From contig JAHWKQ010000006.1 in assembly GCA_019347785.1 (NCBI GenBank), forward strand, positions 1-23,511: a DNA stretch of 23,511 nt, given 5' to 3'. The notes below the pieces were generated by a model. The model was not told where the DNA came from. It did no database searches and worked only from the letters and a program-made list of their open reading frames with translations. Numbering within the stretch: the stretch's first letter is position 1; every line of letters begins with the position of its first letter. Positions 1-6,869 of this stretch are shown piece by piece. This DNA is from Actinomycetota bacterium (GTDB taxonomy: Bacteria; Actinomycetota; Nitriliruptoria; Euzebyales; Egibacteraceae). A program made the position numbers and the translations under genes.

Positions 1-173
1 CGCTGACCAGCGTATTCACCGCGACCGGCATCCCGTCGATGGCTTCTGCGACACAGGTGGGACGACGCTGCCCAGGGTGGGATGAGCGCCCGGCTCCCTA
101 CTGCCGTTGCTCGGCTCACGTGCAAAGGGGGAGACATACCGAGCGTACCCACCGTCAGCACACTCAGGTCCCC
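1..173. other. Left edge, no confident gene
   Basis: I see no convincing complete gene here. On the minus strand a frame is open from about base 95 to the edge, with an ATG at 31..29 (reading MPVAVNTLVS). It could be the start of a gene leaving the window, but it has no clear Shine-Dalgarno sequence and too few residues to name. CCCACCG (148-154) and CGGTGGG (182-188) form a 7-bp inverted repeat around the stop of the regulator gene, a weak terminator candidate. Confidence 0.3.
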
Positions 174-833
174 CTACCCGCCGGTGGGAAGCCCTTCGAG
201 GCGCCATTCGGGGAAGCCGTCCTGGAGCCGTTGTGCCTGGTGTCCGTGCTCGCGAAGCCTGCGCACCGCTTGGGAGGAGTAGACGCAGAACGGTCCCCTG
301 CAGTAGGCGACGACGCCGACGTCCGTTGGCAGTTCGGCCAGGCGCGCCTCGAGCTCGTCGATCGGGACGGATAGCGCGCCGGCGATGTGACCGGCGGCGT
401 ACTCCTCGGGTGGCCGTACGTCGACGACAGTGACGTCTCCGCTTCGTAGCCGAGCCAGCAGCTCGTCGCGGGTGACCGGTTCGACGTGGTCGGCGGGACC
501 CACGTAGTCCCGTCCGGCCTGCTCGACGTCGGCGAGGCGGGCGCGGGCCAGGTTGCGGAACCGCAGCATGAATTGCGCGACGTCGTCGTCGGGGAGGCGG
601 TAGTACACGTGCGTTCCCTGCTTGCGGGCCGTGACCAGGCCGCCGCGGCGCAGCACCTGCAAGTGCGCCGACGTGTTCGTCACGCCCATGGCGGCAGCCG
701 TGGCCAGCGCCTCCACAGTGCGTTCTCCCTGTGCCAGCAGGTCCAACAGCTCGAGCCGCTTGGAGCTGGCCATGGCCTTGCCCATGCGGGCCAGCTCCTC
801 GTACAGCCGTTCCTTGAGCTCACGCGTGTCCAC
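174..833 (-). CDS. ArsR-family regulator fused to a rhodanese domain
   Basis: Predicted sulfur-responsive repressor of 219 aa. Residues about 10-95 form an ArsR winged helix; the recognition region reads NTSAHLQVLRRGGLV. The usual ArsR metal-binding CxC pair is absent. Residues about 118-217 form a rhodanese domain (VVDVRPPEEYAAGHI) whose active loop, YCRGPFC, carries Cys178 and Cys183. Known persulfide sensors such as CstR and SqrR use cysteine pairs, so these two are the likely sensing residues (inference). I chose GTG 833 over TTG 857 because a perfect TATAAT sits 7 nt upstream of it, which fits a leaderless mRNA; the TTG would lie upstream of the expected transcript start. The gene is divergent from the MBL-rhodanese gene, which it probably controls. 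ArsR-rhodanese fusions are a known architecture; the true inducer is not visible. Confidence 0.9.
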   Translation of the reverse strand: MDTRELKERLYEELARMGKAMASSKRLELLDLLAQGERTVEALATAAAMGVTNTSAHLQVLRRGGLVTARKQGTHVYYRLPDDDVAQFMLRFRNLARARLADVEQAGRDYVGPADHVEPVTRDELLARLRSGDVTVVDVRPPEEYAAGHIAGALSVPIDELEARLAELPTDVGVVAYCRGPFCVYSSQAVRRLREHGHQAQRLQDGFPEWRLEGLPTGG

Positions 834-840
834 CGCCGAG

Positions 841-846
841 ATTATA
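841..846 (-). promoter_or_regulatory. -10 box of the ArsR-rhodanese gene, probably leaderless
   Basis: A perfect TATAAT on the minus strand is followed by 7 nt (CTCGGCG) and then the GTG at 833..831. Transcription would therefore begin at or next to the start codon. No good -35 hexamer is seen; its place is taken by the inverted repeats. Confidence 0.6.
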
Positions 847-886
847 CACTCCTCCAAAGATCGCTAGAGTGTTGGAGAGAGCGATC
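846..886. promoter_or_regulatory. Nested inverted repeats in the divergent promoter, candidate operator
   Basis: Three overlapping 6-bp dyads lie between the divergent starts: ACACTC/GAGTGT (846-851 and 867-872), CTCCAA/TTGGAG (852-857 and 872-877), and GATCGC/GCGATC (859-864 and 881-886). They cover the -35 side of the regulator promoter and a plus-strand -10-like TAGAGT (865-870). A protein bound here would block both directions. That the bound protein is the adjacent ArsR-rhodanese regulator is inferred from position. Confidence 0.5.
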
Positions 887-916
887 TGCGCAGGCTTGGA
901 GGGAGCGTCGCGAGCA

Positions 917-2278
917 ATGGTGGAGATTGTGCCGGTCGTCGACGAGGGTCTGGGAAACAGCTCGTACCTGATCGGGACGGGCGAAGGCACTGCGATCGTG
1001 GTCGACCCGTTCCGCGATCCGCGTCCGTACGTGGCCGAGGCACAAGCGCGCGGCTGGCGGCTCGTGGCTGCCCTCGAGACGCACCTGCACGCCGATTTCG
1101 TGTCGGGAGGGCGCCAGCTGCGGGCTCGGGGGGCCCGACTGCTGGTGCCCACCGGCGAGGACGTCGCCTTCGAGGCGGAAGGCCTTGGAGACGGCGACGA
1201 GGTCGGCCTCGGCGGGCTGTCGCTGCGGGCGCTGGCCACACCCGGGCACACGCCCGAGCACCTGTCCTATCTGTTGTCGGACGACTCGTCACCCGTGGCG
1301 GTGTTCACGGGCGGCACACTGATCGTGGGCGGTGTGGCCCGCCCCGACCTGCTCGGCGACGAGCACACTGAGCCGCTGGCACGGGCTGCCTACCGTTCCA
1401 TCCGTGAGCGGTTGCTGGCCCTGCCGGACGACGTGGCGGTGTACCCCACTCATGGAGCAGGGTCGTTCTGCTCGTCGGGGCCGGGGGACAGACGGACGAC
1501 GACCATCGGACGGGAGCGTTACACCAACCCGCTGCTGGGCGCGGACGGCGAGGACGATTTCGTCGAGCGGCTGCTGGCCGGCCTCGGCAGTTTTCCCGAT
1601 TACTTCCTGGTGCTGCGAGACGTCAATCGCCGAGGTCCGCGGGTCTACGTCTCGTGGCCACCGCCCCTGCGACGACTGCCGGTCGAGGAAGTAAGTCGAC
1701 GTGTCGGCGAAGGTGCCGTCCTCGTCGACGTGCGGCCCATCGACGCGTTCGCCGCTGGTCACATCGGGGGGTCGCTGCATATCCAACTGCGCGACCAGTT
1801 CGCCGTCTGGCTGGGATGGCTCGTCGGCAGGGACCAGCCGCTGGCGTTCGTCGTGGACGACGACCAGGACCGTGACCAGTTGGTGAGCCAGTGCCTGCGT
1901 ATCGGCTACGAGCATCTGGTGGGTGAGCTGGCCGGAGGAGTAGCGGCCTGGGAGGCGGCGGGACAGCCCTTGGCCCGTACACCGCTGGTCGACGTCGACG
2001 GCCTCGAAGAGGGACACCGCATCCTCGACGTTCGCCAGGACAGCGAGTGGGTCGCCGGCCACATCCCCGACGCGGCCCACGTCGAGCTGGGCGCCCTGCC
2101 GGCCCGTGCCCGCGACCTGCCCTCGGGGCCGATCTCGGTGCACTGTGAGCACGGACAGCGGTCCATGACCGCTGCCAGCGTGCTCGAACGCGCCGGGCGA
2201 GACGACGTGCAGGTGCTGCGCCACGGTCCGGGCGATTGGGCGCGCGCGACGGGTCGTGACGTGCGGACAGGTTGGTGA
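917..2278 (+). CDS. Metallo-beta-lactamase fold protein with two rhodanese domains
   Basis: 453 aa, a CstB/ETHE1-like layout probably handling persulfide or polysulfide sulfur in the cytoplasm. The MBL domain (about 1-245) shows THLHADF (His56, His58, Asp60), PGHT (His111) and PTHG (His179). Where ETHE1 has the metal-binding Asp of GD(A/T)L this protein has GGTL (Gly132), and Phe61 replaces the last His of HxHxDH, so a normal Fe dioxygenase site is doubtful. Rhodanese 1 (about 254-355) has no Cys in its loop (VVDDDQD) and is a pseudo-domain. Rhodanese 2 (about 360-450) has an intact loop, HCEHGQRS, with Cys410. ATG 917 follows GGAGGGAG (898-905). An upstream GTG at 869 is possible but would run through the operator. 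The stop overlaps the start of the MFS gene. Confidence 0.88.
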   Translation: MVEIVPVVDEGLGNSSYLIGTGEGTAIVVDPFRDPRPYVAEAQARGWRLVAALETHLHADFVSGGRQLRARGARLLVPTGEDVAFEAEGLGDGDEVGLGGLSLRALATPGHTPEHLSYLLSDDSSPVAVFTGGTLIVGGVARPDLLGDEHTEPLARAAYRSIRERLLALPDDVAVYPTHGAGSFCSSGPGDRRTTTIGRERYTNPLLGADGEDDFVERLLAGLGSFPDYFLVLRDVNRRGPRVYVSWPPPLRRLPVEEVSRRVGEGAVLVDVRPIDAFAAGHIGGSLHIQLRDQFAVWLGWLVGRDQPLAFVVDDDQDRDQLVSQCLRIGYEHLVGELAGGVAAWEAAGQPLARTPLVDVDGLEEGHRILDVRQDSEWVAGHIPDAAHVELGALPARARDLPSGPISVHCEHGQRSMTAASVLERAGRDDVQVLRHGPGDWARATGRDVRTGW

Positions 2279-3576
2279 GTCGCCACACCACCGGTGGACG
2301 GCCAGTCGAACTCGGCCTACGCGCCAACTGGCCGCAATTCACGCTGCTGGTAGTCGTCAACTTCTTCGTCGGCGGCATGGTCGGGCTGGAACGCACGGTC
2401 GTGCCGCTGGTCGGGACGAACGTCTTCGGCATCACCTCAGAGATGGTGGTTCTCTCGTTCATCGTCGCCTTCGGCCTGGTCAAGGCGTTTGCAAACCTGG
2501 GCTCCGGCCTGCTTGCCGACCGGTACACACGCAAGAGCATTCTGGTGGCGGGTTGGCTCCTGGGGCTGCCCGTGCCGTTCGTGCTGGCCTACGCGCCCGA
2601 CTGGGGATGGATCGTGGCGGCCAACGTCCTGCTCGGCGCCAGTCAAGGGCTGACCTGGTCGATGGCCGTCAACATGAAGATCGATCTCGTGGGCCCGCAT
2701 CGACGTGGGCTGGCCCTCGGGATCAACGAGGCCGCGGGCTACGGCGCCGTCGGGCTGACGGCCCTGATGACCGGCTACATCGCGGCCGAGACCGGGCTGC
2801 GCCCCGAGCCTTTCTATGTCGGGATCGTGTACGCCGTACTCGGCTTGGCGCTGTCGACCCTCGTGGTCCGAGACACCAGCGACCATGCCCGAGAGGAGAT
2901 CCGCGCGCACGGGCGGGACGGCCCTCAGGACGATGCCATACCCGGCACGCGTTGGATCGTCGCCGAAACGAGCTGGCGCAACCGAACCCTGTTCGGCTCC
3001 TGCCAGGCCGGACTCGTCAACAACCTGAACGACGGGATGTCTTGGGGCATCTTCCCCCTGCTGTTCGCCGCCAGCGGTCTCGCCGTGGCCGACATCGGCT
3101 TCATCAAAGCGATCTACCCCGTCATCTGGGGAGCCGGCCAACTCGTCACCGGGCCGCTTTCCGACCACATCGGACGCAAAGGCCTCATCGTCGCCGGCAT
3201 GCTCGTCCAAGCCGGCGGCCACGTCGTCATAGGCTTCGGCCTGACCCGGCCTTTCCTCGCCGGTGTGGTCGGCTCCGCCCTGCTGGGCATCGGCACCGCC
3301 ATGGTCTACCCCACCCTGCTCGCTGCGGTCAGCGACACCGCGGAGCCCGTATGGCGTGCCAGTTCCGTCGGCGTGTACCGCTTCTGGCGCGACGCCGGCT
3401 ACGCCGTCGGCGCATTGATAGCCGGCAGCGTCGCCGCCGTGCTGACCCTTCGCTGGGCCGTCCATACCGCCGGCCTTCTGACCCTGGCCTCCGGCCTCAT
3501 CGCATGGTGGACCATGGAAGAGACGCTCAAGCGCCCGACAACAACCAGGGCCGACAGCCGCCATGACGATCATTGA
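2275..3576 (+). CDS. MFS transporter in the sulfur operon
   Basis: 433 aa, about 12 membrane segments, major facilitator superfamily. The cytoplasmic signature loop after TM2 reads GSGLLADRYTRK and its second-half counterpart reads GPLSDHIGRK. A long hydrophilic loop (about residues 200-240) separates the two six-helix halves. GTG 2275 overlaps the TGA of the MBL-rhodanese gene (GTGA), so the two are probably translationally coupled; a TTG at 2272 is the alternative. The substrate cannot be read from sequence. The operon suggests export or import of a sulfur oxyanion such as sulfite or thiosulfate, but this is only inference, since MFS proteins of this type are usually annotated as general or drug transporters. 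Confidence 0.88.
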   Translation: MSRHTTGGRPVELGLRANWPQFTLLVVVNFFVGGMVGLERTVVPLVGTNVFGITSEMVVLSFIVAFGLVKAFANLGSGLLADRYTRKSILVAGWLLGLPVPFVLAYAPDWGWIVAANVLLGASQGLTWSMAVNMKIDLVGPHRRGLALGINEAAGYGAVGLTALMTGYIAAETGLRPEPFYVGIVYAVLGLALSTLVVRDTSDHAREEIRAHGRDGPQDDAIPGTRWIVAETSWRNRTLFGSCQAGLVNNLNDGMSWGIFPLLFAASGLAVADIGFIKAIYPVIWGAGQLVTGPLSDHIGRKGLIVAGMLVQAGGHVVIGFGLTRPFLAGVVGSALLGIGTAMVYPTLLAAVSDTAEPVWRASSVGVYRFWRDAGYAVGALIAGSVAAVLTLRWAVHTAGLLTLASGLIAWWTMEETLKRPTTTRADSRHDDH

Positions 3577-3607
3577 GGATGTCCCGCTGATCGTGGAACT
3601 TGGTGGG

Positions 3608-3665
3608 CGGCCTCTGTGGTGGTGCATCCTAGGGTCAGGCGTGCCGGCGGCCAGGACAGAGGCCG
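3608..3665. terminator. 10-bp perfect inverted repeat after the MFS gene, candidate terminator
   Basis: CGGCCTCTGT (3608-3617) and ACAGAGGCCG (3656-3665) are perfect complements separated by 38 nt. The pair lies 31 nt past the MFS stop and 28 nt before the end of the convergent pseudogene. A large bidirectional terminator hairpin is the simplest reading. There is no T-tract, and an old mobile-element end is the alternative. Confidence 0.4.
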
Positions 3666-3693
3666 GCCTTGCCGCTTCGCGATGATCGTCGCC

Positions 3694-4031
3694 TCACCAC
3701 GCCTTGCGGCCGAGGAAGGCGAGCAGACGGGTCTGCGCCTCGGCGTCGGGCGGGGGCTCCAGCGCGGGTCCGCAGGCTCCTGACGCGCGCAGGGCGTGGC
3801 CAAAGCCCTGCGCGCCCGTGTGCAGACGCTACGCGTCGGCCGAGGGGATGCGGTCGTCGAGCCCGGTGGCACGGGCCAGGTCCCAGCGGTGGATCACCAG
3901 GTCGAAGCAGGAACCGGTCGACGGCCTGCTTGTACGTGCTGCGCCCGAAGTAGCCGTCGAACTCCTCGGTCGCGCGTCGCGGCTCGTGCAGTCCGGCATG
4001 GGTCTGGGCGGTGGCGGCTCGTGCCGCACCG
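3694..4031 (-). pseudogene. Broken C-terminal half of an MDMPI/TIGR03086-family protein
   Basis: Two minus-strand frames together give a recognisable mycothiol-dependent maleylpyruvate isomerase-like (TIGR03086) C-terminal half. The first contains EEFDGYFGRSTYKQAVDRFLL. After a net 2-nt loss near 3905-3912 it continues in another frame as FDLVIHRWDLARATG. An in-frame TAG at 3829-3831 follows, then QTRLLAFLGRKAW to the TGA at 3694-3696. The N-terminal half with the metal-binding helices is missing; upstream lies the monooxygenase, whose stop abuts the fragment. The frameshift, the stop and the truncation are all visible in the sequence, so this is a dead gene unless the read is wrong at both places. 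The family is typical of mycothiol-producing actinobacteria. Confidence 0.72.
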
Positions 4032-5255
4032 TCACCCGTCGCCCCGTACGTGCTCCGGCAGCAGCCCCCTGCCGATCAGCCGTGCGGGCAGGCCCTGCAG
4101 CGCCGGGAAGCGTGCGAGCAGCCGCAGTGCCACAGGCGTGCCCGACCCGGCCCTGCCTTCGAGGAGGCGCGCGAGGAAGTACCGCTGGATCACCCGTTGC
4201 ACCAGCTGGGTGGCGACCACCGGCAAGGTGCGGCGGGCCTGGAAGGCGGCGAGCCGCGTGGTCAGCGACCGGCCATCGCGCAGCGGCCGGGCCAGCAGGT
4301 TCGCGGCCGCCACCGCGTCCTGGATCGCCAGGTTGATCCCCACGCCGCCGACGGGCGACATCGCGTGTGCCGCGTCCCCGATGCAGAGCAGGCCGGGCCG
4401 CCACCAGCGGCGCAGGCGGTTGACCTGAACCCGCAGCAGCTTGACGTCGTCCCAGTCGGCGAGCTCTGCGACCCGGTCGACCAGGAAGGGCGCGAGCGCG
4501 CCGACGGCCCGTCTGAGCGTCTCGATGCCGCGCTCGCGGACGCGCTCGATCCCGCCCTTCGGGATGACATAGCCGGCCTGCCAGTGCTCCCCGCGGTCGA
4601 TCAGCACGAGCAACGCGCCTGCGGACAGACGGCCGAATGCCAGCGCAGGATCCGTGGCCGCACGCGAGATGCGAAACCACAGGACGTCGACCGGCGCACC
4701 GAGCTCGACGGGCGACAGACCCGCGCTGCGCCGGACCGTCGAGTCGCGTCCGTCGGCGGCGACGACGAGGTCCGCTCGCACCTGATGCTCGGCGCCCGCC
4801 GGACCACGGTAGCGCAGCCCGACGACGCGCCCCTCGTCGCGGATGACGCCTGAGACCTCCGCCTGCCTGCGCAGCTCGAAGCGCGGCAGCCGTTGCGCGT
4901 GGTCGGTGAGGAAGTCGAGGAAGTCCCACTGCGGCAGGAACACGAGCGAGTTGTACGGGCCGGGGAGCCGTCGGAAGTCCGCCAGGGTGTACTCGCCTTC
5001 GTCGGTGACCGCGCCCAGCCTGTCGGTGCGCCGCAGGGGCAGTTGACGAAACCCCTCTCCGAGCCCGAGCTCATCGATGAGCTGGACCGTCGAGGGATGG
5101 ATCGTGTCACCGCGGAAGTCGCGGAGGAAGTCGGCGTGCTTCTCCAGCACCAGCACGTCGACCCCGTCGCGGGACAGCAGCAGCCCGAGCATCGCCCCCG
5201 CCGGACCACAGCCGGCGATGGCGCAGGTCACGTGCTCGACCACGCCCGTGTCCAT
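4032..5255 (-). CDS. FAD-dependent aromatic-type monooxygenase (PHBH fold)
   Basis: 407 aa, group A flavoprotein monooxygenase. The Rossmann motif AGCGPAGAMLGLLLSRDG is at residues about 14-31, followed by the acidic end of strand 2 (LVLEKH). The second FAD motif, GDAAHAMSPVGGVGINLAIQD, lies around residues 290-312, and DG (VVAADGRDS) is at about 166. Length is normal for the family. The ATG follows AGGAG with 7-8 nt spacing. The substrate is unknown; relatives hydroxylate phenols, polyketides or similar compounds and are often annotated UbiH- or PHBH-like. Both flanks are pseudogenes, so this looks like the surviving member of a decayed accessory cluster, possibly one for aromatic breakdown given the neighbouring MDMPI remnant. 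Confidence 0.88.
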   Translation of the reverse strand: MDTGVVEHVTCAIAGCGPAGAMLGLLLSRDGVDVLVLEKHADFLRDFRGDTIHPSTVQLIDELGLGEGFRQLPLRRTDRLGAVTDEGEYTLADFRRLPGPYNSLVFLPQWDFLDFLTDHAQRLPRFELRRQAEVSGVIRDEGRVVGLRYRGPAGAEHQVRADLVVAADGRDSTVRRSAGLSPVELGAPVDVLWFRISRAATDPALAFGRLSAGALLVLIDRGEHWQAGYVIPKGGIERVRERGIETLRRAVGALAPFLVDRVAELADWDDVKLLRVQVNRLRRWWRPGLLCIGDAAHAMSPVGGVGINLAIQDAVAAANLLARPLRDGRSLTTRLAAFQARRTLPVVATQLVQRVIQRYFLARLLEGRAGSGTPVALRLLARFPALQGLPARLIGRGLLPEHVRGDG

Positions 5256-5265
5256 CTCCTACTCC

Positions 5266-5410
5266 TGCCGGATGCCGTCGCCGGGTGGACCAGCCAGGAC
5301 CACCATGGCCGACACGCCGGTCGGCCGGTGGATGTGCGAGTACAGGAACGGCACCGCGGCGACCAGGAGCCGCGCCGGGTTCAGCCCAGGGACCGGTTCG
5401 CCGGGATGTC
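5266..5410 (-). other. Unassigned coding-like remnant
   Basis: A minus-strand frame ending in TAG just before the monooxygenase start reads VPGLNPARLLVAAVPFLYS and continues HIHRPTGVSAMVVLAGPPGD. The composition looks protein-like, but I cannot assign a family and see no proper start. It directly follows the amidase fragment in a different frame, so it may be further debris of the same lost genes. Confidence 0.3.
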
Positions 5411-5603
5411 GTAGTTGCCCCGCCACGCCCGTTCCAGGGCCTCGTCGAATCCCTTGTGGACGAAGGTGTTGAGGGTGTCATTGCGCGCCTGGATGCGGTC
5501 GACGGACGCCTGGACGACCTCGACCGGCGACAACTGCCGGGACCGGATGGCAGTTGCCCAGCTCCGCGACGGACGTGTAGGCAAGGGTCCCGGACCCGGT
5601 CAT
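5381..5603 (-). pseudogene. Broken amidase N-terminus
   Basis: The minus strand starts well: GGGGAG, 5 nt, then ATG (5603), reading MTGSGTLAYTSVAEL. One extra base in the run at 5556-5561 (CTGGGC) then shifts the frame. The second frame continues as ATAIRSRQLSPVEVVQASVD and RIQARNDTLNTFVHKGFDEALERA, the hallmark N-terminal helices of amidase-signature enzymes. It ends in TGA after about 80 residues. The catalytic Lys and the Ser-rich GGSSGG core of the family are absent. Seen: frameshift and truncation. Inferred: remains of an amidase gene, most of which has been deleted. Confidence 0.7.
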
Positions 5604-5688
5604 GACGCTCCCCGCTGATGCCACTGCCGTGCACGATGGTTGTCTCCGGGTGGGCGACCACGAAACCCGGCATCAGGAAGGAGCACTG

Positions 5689-6426
5689 GTGACGGACCGG
5701 CAGGCCCCGGTGCCGACGCCCCTGGCGCTGTCGTGGAGCGGGGGCAAGGACTCGGCGTTCGCGCTACACGAGCTCCGGGACCGCCACGGCGTCGAGCCGC
5801 GGGCTCTCGTCACGACGGTGACCGAGGAGTACGAGCGCGTCAGCATGCACGGGGTGCGCGGCCAGCTGCTGGAGCGCCAGTCCGCCGCGGCCGGGGTGCC
5901 GCTTGTCCGAGTGGGCATACCGCCGCACTGCACCAACGACGTCTACGAGGCGCGGATGGCGCAGGCGCTGGCCTCGACCACGCTGCGCGGCGTGGGCGCG
6001 GTCGCGTTCGGAGACCTGTTCCTGCAGGACATCCGTGCCTACCGGGAGCGACAGCTCGCCGCCGCGGGGAAGACGGCGGCCTTCCCGCTGTGGGGGAGGG
6101 ACACGACCCGGCTCGCGCGGGCCGTCATCGACGCCGGCTTCCGGGCCGTCGTGGTGTGTGTCGACCCCGAGCGGCTGGACCCGTCGTTCGCGGGCCGCAG
6201 CTACGACGGTCGCTTCCTGGCCGACCTTCCTCCCGACGTCGACCCGTGCGGCGAGAACGGCGAGTTCCACACGTTCGTCTTCGACGGGCCCGTCTTTCGC
6301 CGGCGGATCCGTTGCCGGGTCGGCGAGGTCACGGCCCGTGGCGGGTTCGTCTTCTGCGACCTCCTGCCCGGGTCCCCCAAAGGCGGCAGCGAGCGGGGCG
6401 GTGCGAGTCGCCGGATCGAGGACTGA
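5689..6426 (+). CDS. Dph6-like PP-loop ATP pyrophosphatase (diphthine-ammonia ligase family)
   Basis: 245 aa, adenine-nucleotide alpha-hydrolase superfamily. The PP-loop SWSGGKDS is at residues about 15-22. Further family features are YERVSMHGVR, a conserved FGDLFLQDIRAYRE segment, PLWGRDTTRLARAVIDAGFRAVVVCVD, and GENGEFHTFVFDGP near the C-terminus. The archaeal/eukaryotic relatives amidate diphthine on EF-2. Bacteria lack diphthamide, so the bacterial role is unknown; an ATP-dependent amidation or ligation is the family expectation. GTG 5689 is preceded by GGAAGGAG with a 5-nt spacer and places the PP-loop at the expected distance. A longer frame to ATG 5602 would overlap the start of the divergent amidase remnant and adds an unconserved leader. 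Confidence 0.85.
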   Translation: MTDRQAPVPTPLALSWSGGKDSAFALHELRDRHGVEPRALVTTVTEEYERVSMHGVRGQLLERQSAAAGVPLVRVGIPPHCTNDVYEARMAQALASTTLRGVGAVAFGDLFLQDIRAYRERQLAAAGKTAAFPLWGRDTTRLARAVIDAGFRAVVVCVDPERLDPSFAGRSYDGRFLADLPPDVDPCGENGEFHTFVFDGPVFRRRIRCRVGEVTARGGFVFCDLLPGSPKGGSERGGASRRIED

Positions 6427-6487
6427 ACACCTTTGCGACGGATGTGTCGCGAACCGTTCAACCTCGGTGGGCGCGGGGCCGCGGGCA

Positions 6488-6493
6488 TACCAT
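6488..6493 (+). promoter_or_regulatory. Possible -10 for the zinc-ribbon gene
   Basis: TACCAT ends 7 nt before the ATG at 6501, a spacing that would give a leaderless message. No -35 is recognisable and no Shine-Dalgarno precedes this ATG, so the evidence is spacing alone. Confidence 0.3.
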
Positions 6494-6500
6494 GGGCCCC

Positions 6501-6827
6501 ATGCGGCGCCTGTTCTGGCCGGCCGTGGTGCTCGGCCTCGCGCTGGCGGCCTTCGACATCGTGCCGGCCGCGTACGTTGTCGCGCTCCTGATGGCCCTGG
6601 CGATCTGGCGCGTGGGCACGGCCATGCTCGCCTCGCTGCACGGCGGCGGGCCGACCCCGGAGTCGCCACCCGCCCCGGTGGACACAAGGGTCGAGCGGGT
6701 CACGTACTGGTGTGAGGGGTGCGGCGCCGAGCTGCTGTTGCTGGTGCGCGGGTCACGGACCCCGCCGCGCCACTGCGGGGAGCCGATGCACGAGCGCCGG
6801 GAGGTGCCCCGCGATGTCCACGGGTGA
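6501..6827 (+). CDS. Small two-TM protein with C-terminal zinc ribbon
   Basis: 108 aa. Residues 1-50 hold two hydrophobic segments (RLFWPAVVLGLALAAFDIV and PAAYVVALLMALAIW) with a short turn, then a Pro-rich linker. The C-terminal 45 residues contain WCEGCGAELLLL and RHCGEPM, a CxxC...C pattern resembling a rubredoxin-like or zinc ribbon knuckle with only three cysteines; a His may be the fourth ligand. Function unknown. In mycobacteria the place before the DUF881 gene is taken by the two-TM division protein CrgA on the opposite strand. This protein shares only size and topology with CrgA and is not called a homologue. ATG 6492 is an alternative start. Confidence 0.75.
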   Translation: MRRLFWPAVVLGLALAAFDIVPAAYVVALLMALAIWRVGTAMLASLHGGGPTPESPPAPVDTRVERVTYWCEGCGAELLLLVRGSRTPPRHCGEPMHERREVPRDVHG

Positions 6828-6833
6828 GCCGGT

Positions 6834-6869
6834 GTTTTCCCCACATGGGGATATCCCTGTGGAGCAAAC
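6834..6869. repeat. 36-bp imperfect dyad between the zinc-ribbon and DUF881 genes
   Basis: The arms pair as GTTT (6834-6837)/AAAC (6866-6869), C6839/G6864 and CCACA (6841-6845)/TGTGG (6858-6862) around a perfect core, GGGATATCCC (6848-6857). A TG bulge at 6846-6847 and two mismatches break the symmetry. It begins 7 nt after the zinc-ribbon stop and ends 60 nt before the DUF881 start. There is no T-run. It could be an operator or a factor-independent terminator. Confidence 0.6.

Noticed and set aside
869..916. GTG 869 as the start of the MBL-rhodanese protein
   Set aside because: It would put 16 unconserved residues before the MBL fold and lie within the operator. ATG 917 has a good Shine-Dalgarno.
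6838..6864. DnaA boxes in the CCACA/TGTGG arms of the dyad
   Set aside because: The best 9-mers match TTGTCCACA at only 7 of 9 positions and there is no cluster of boxes, so an origin is not supported.
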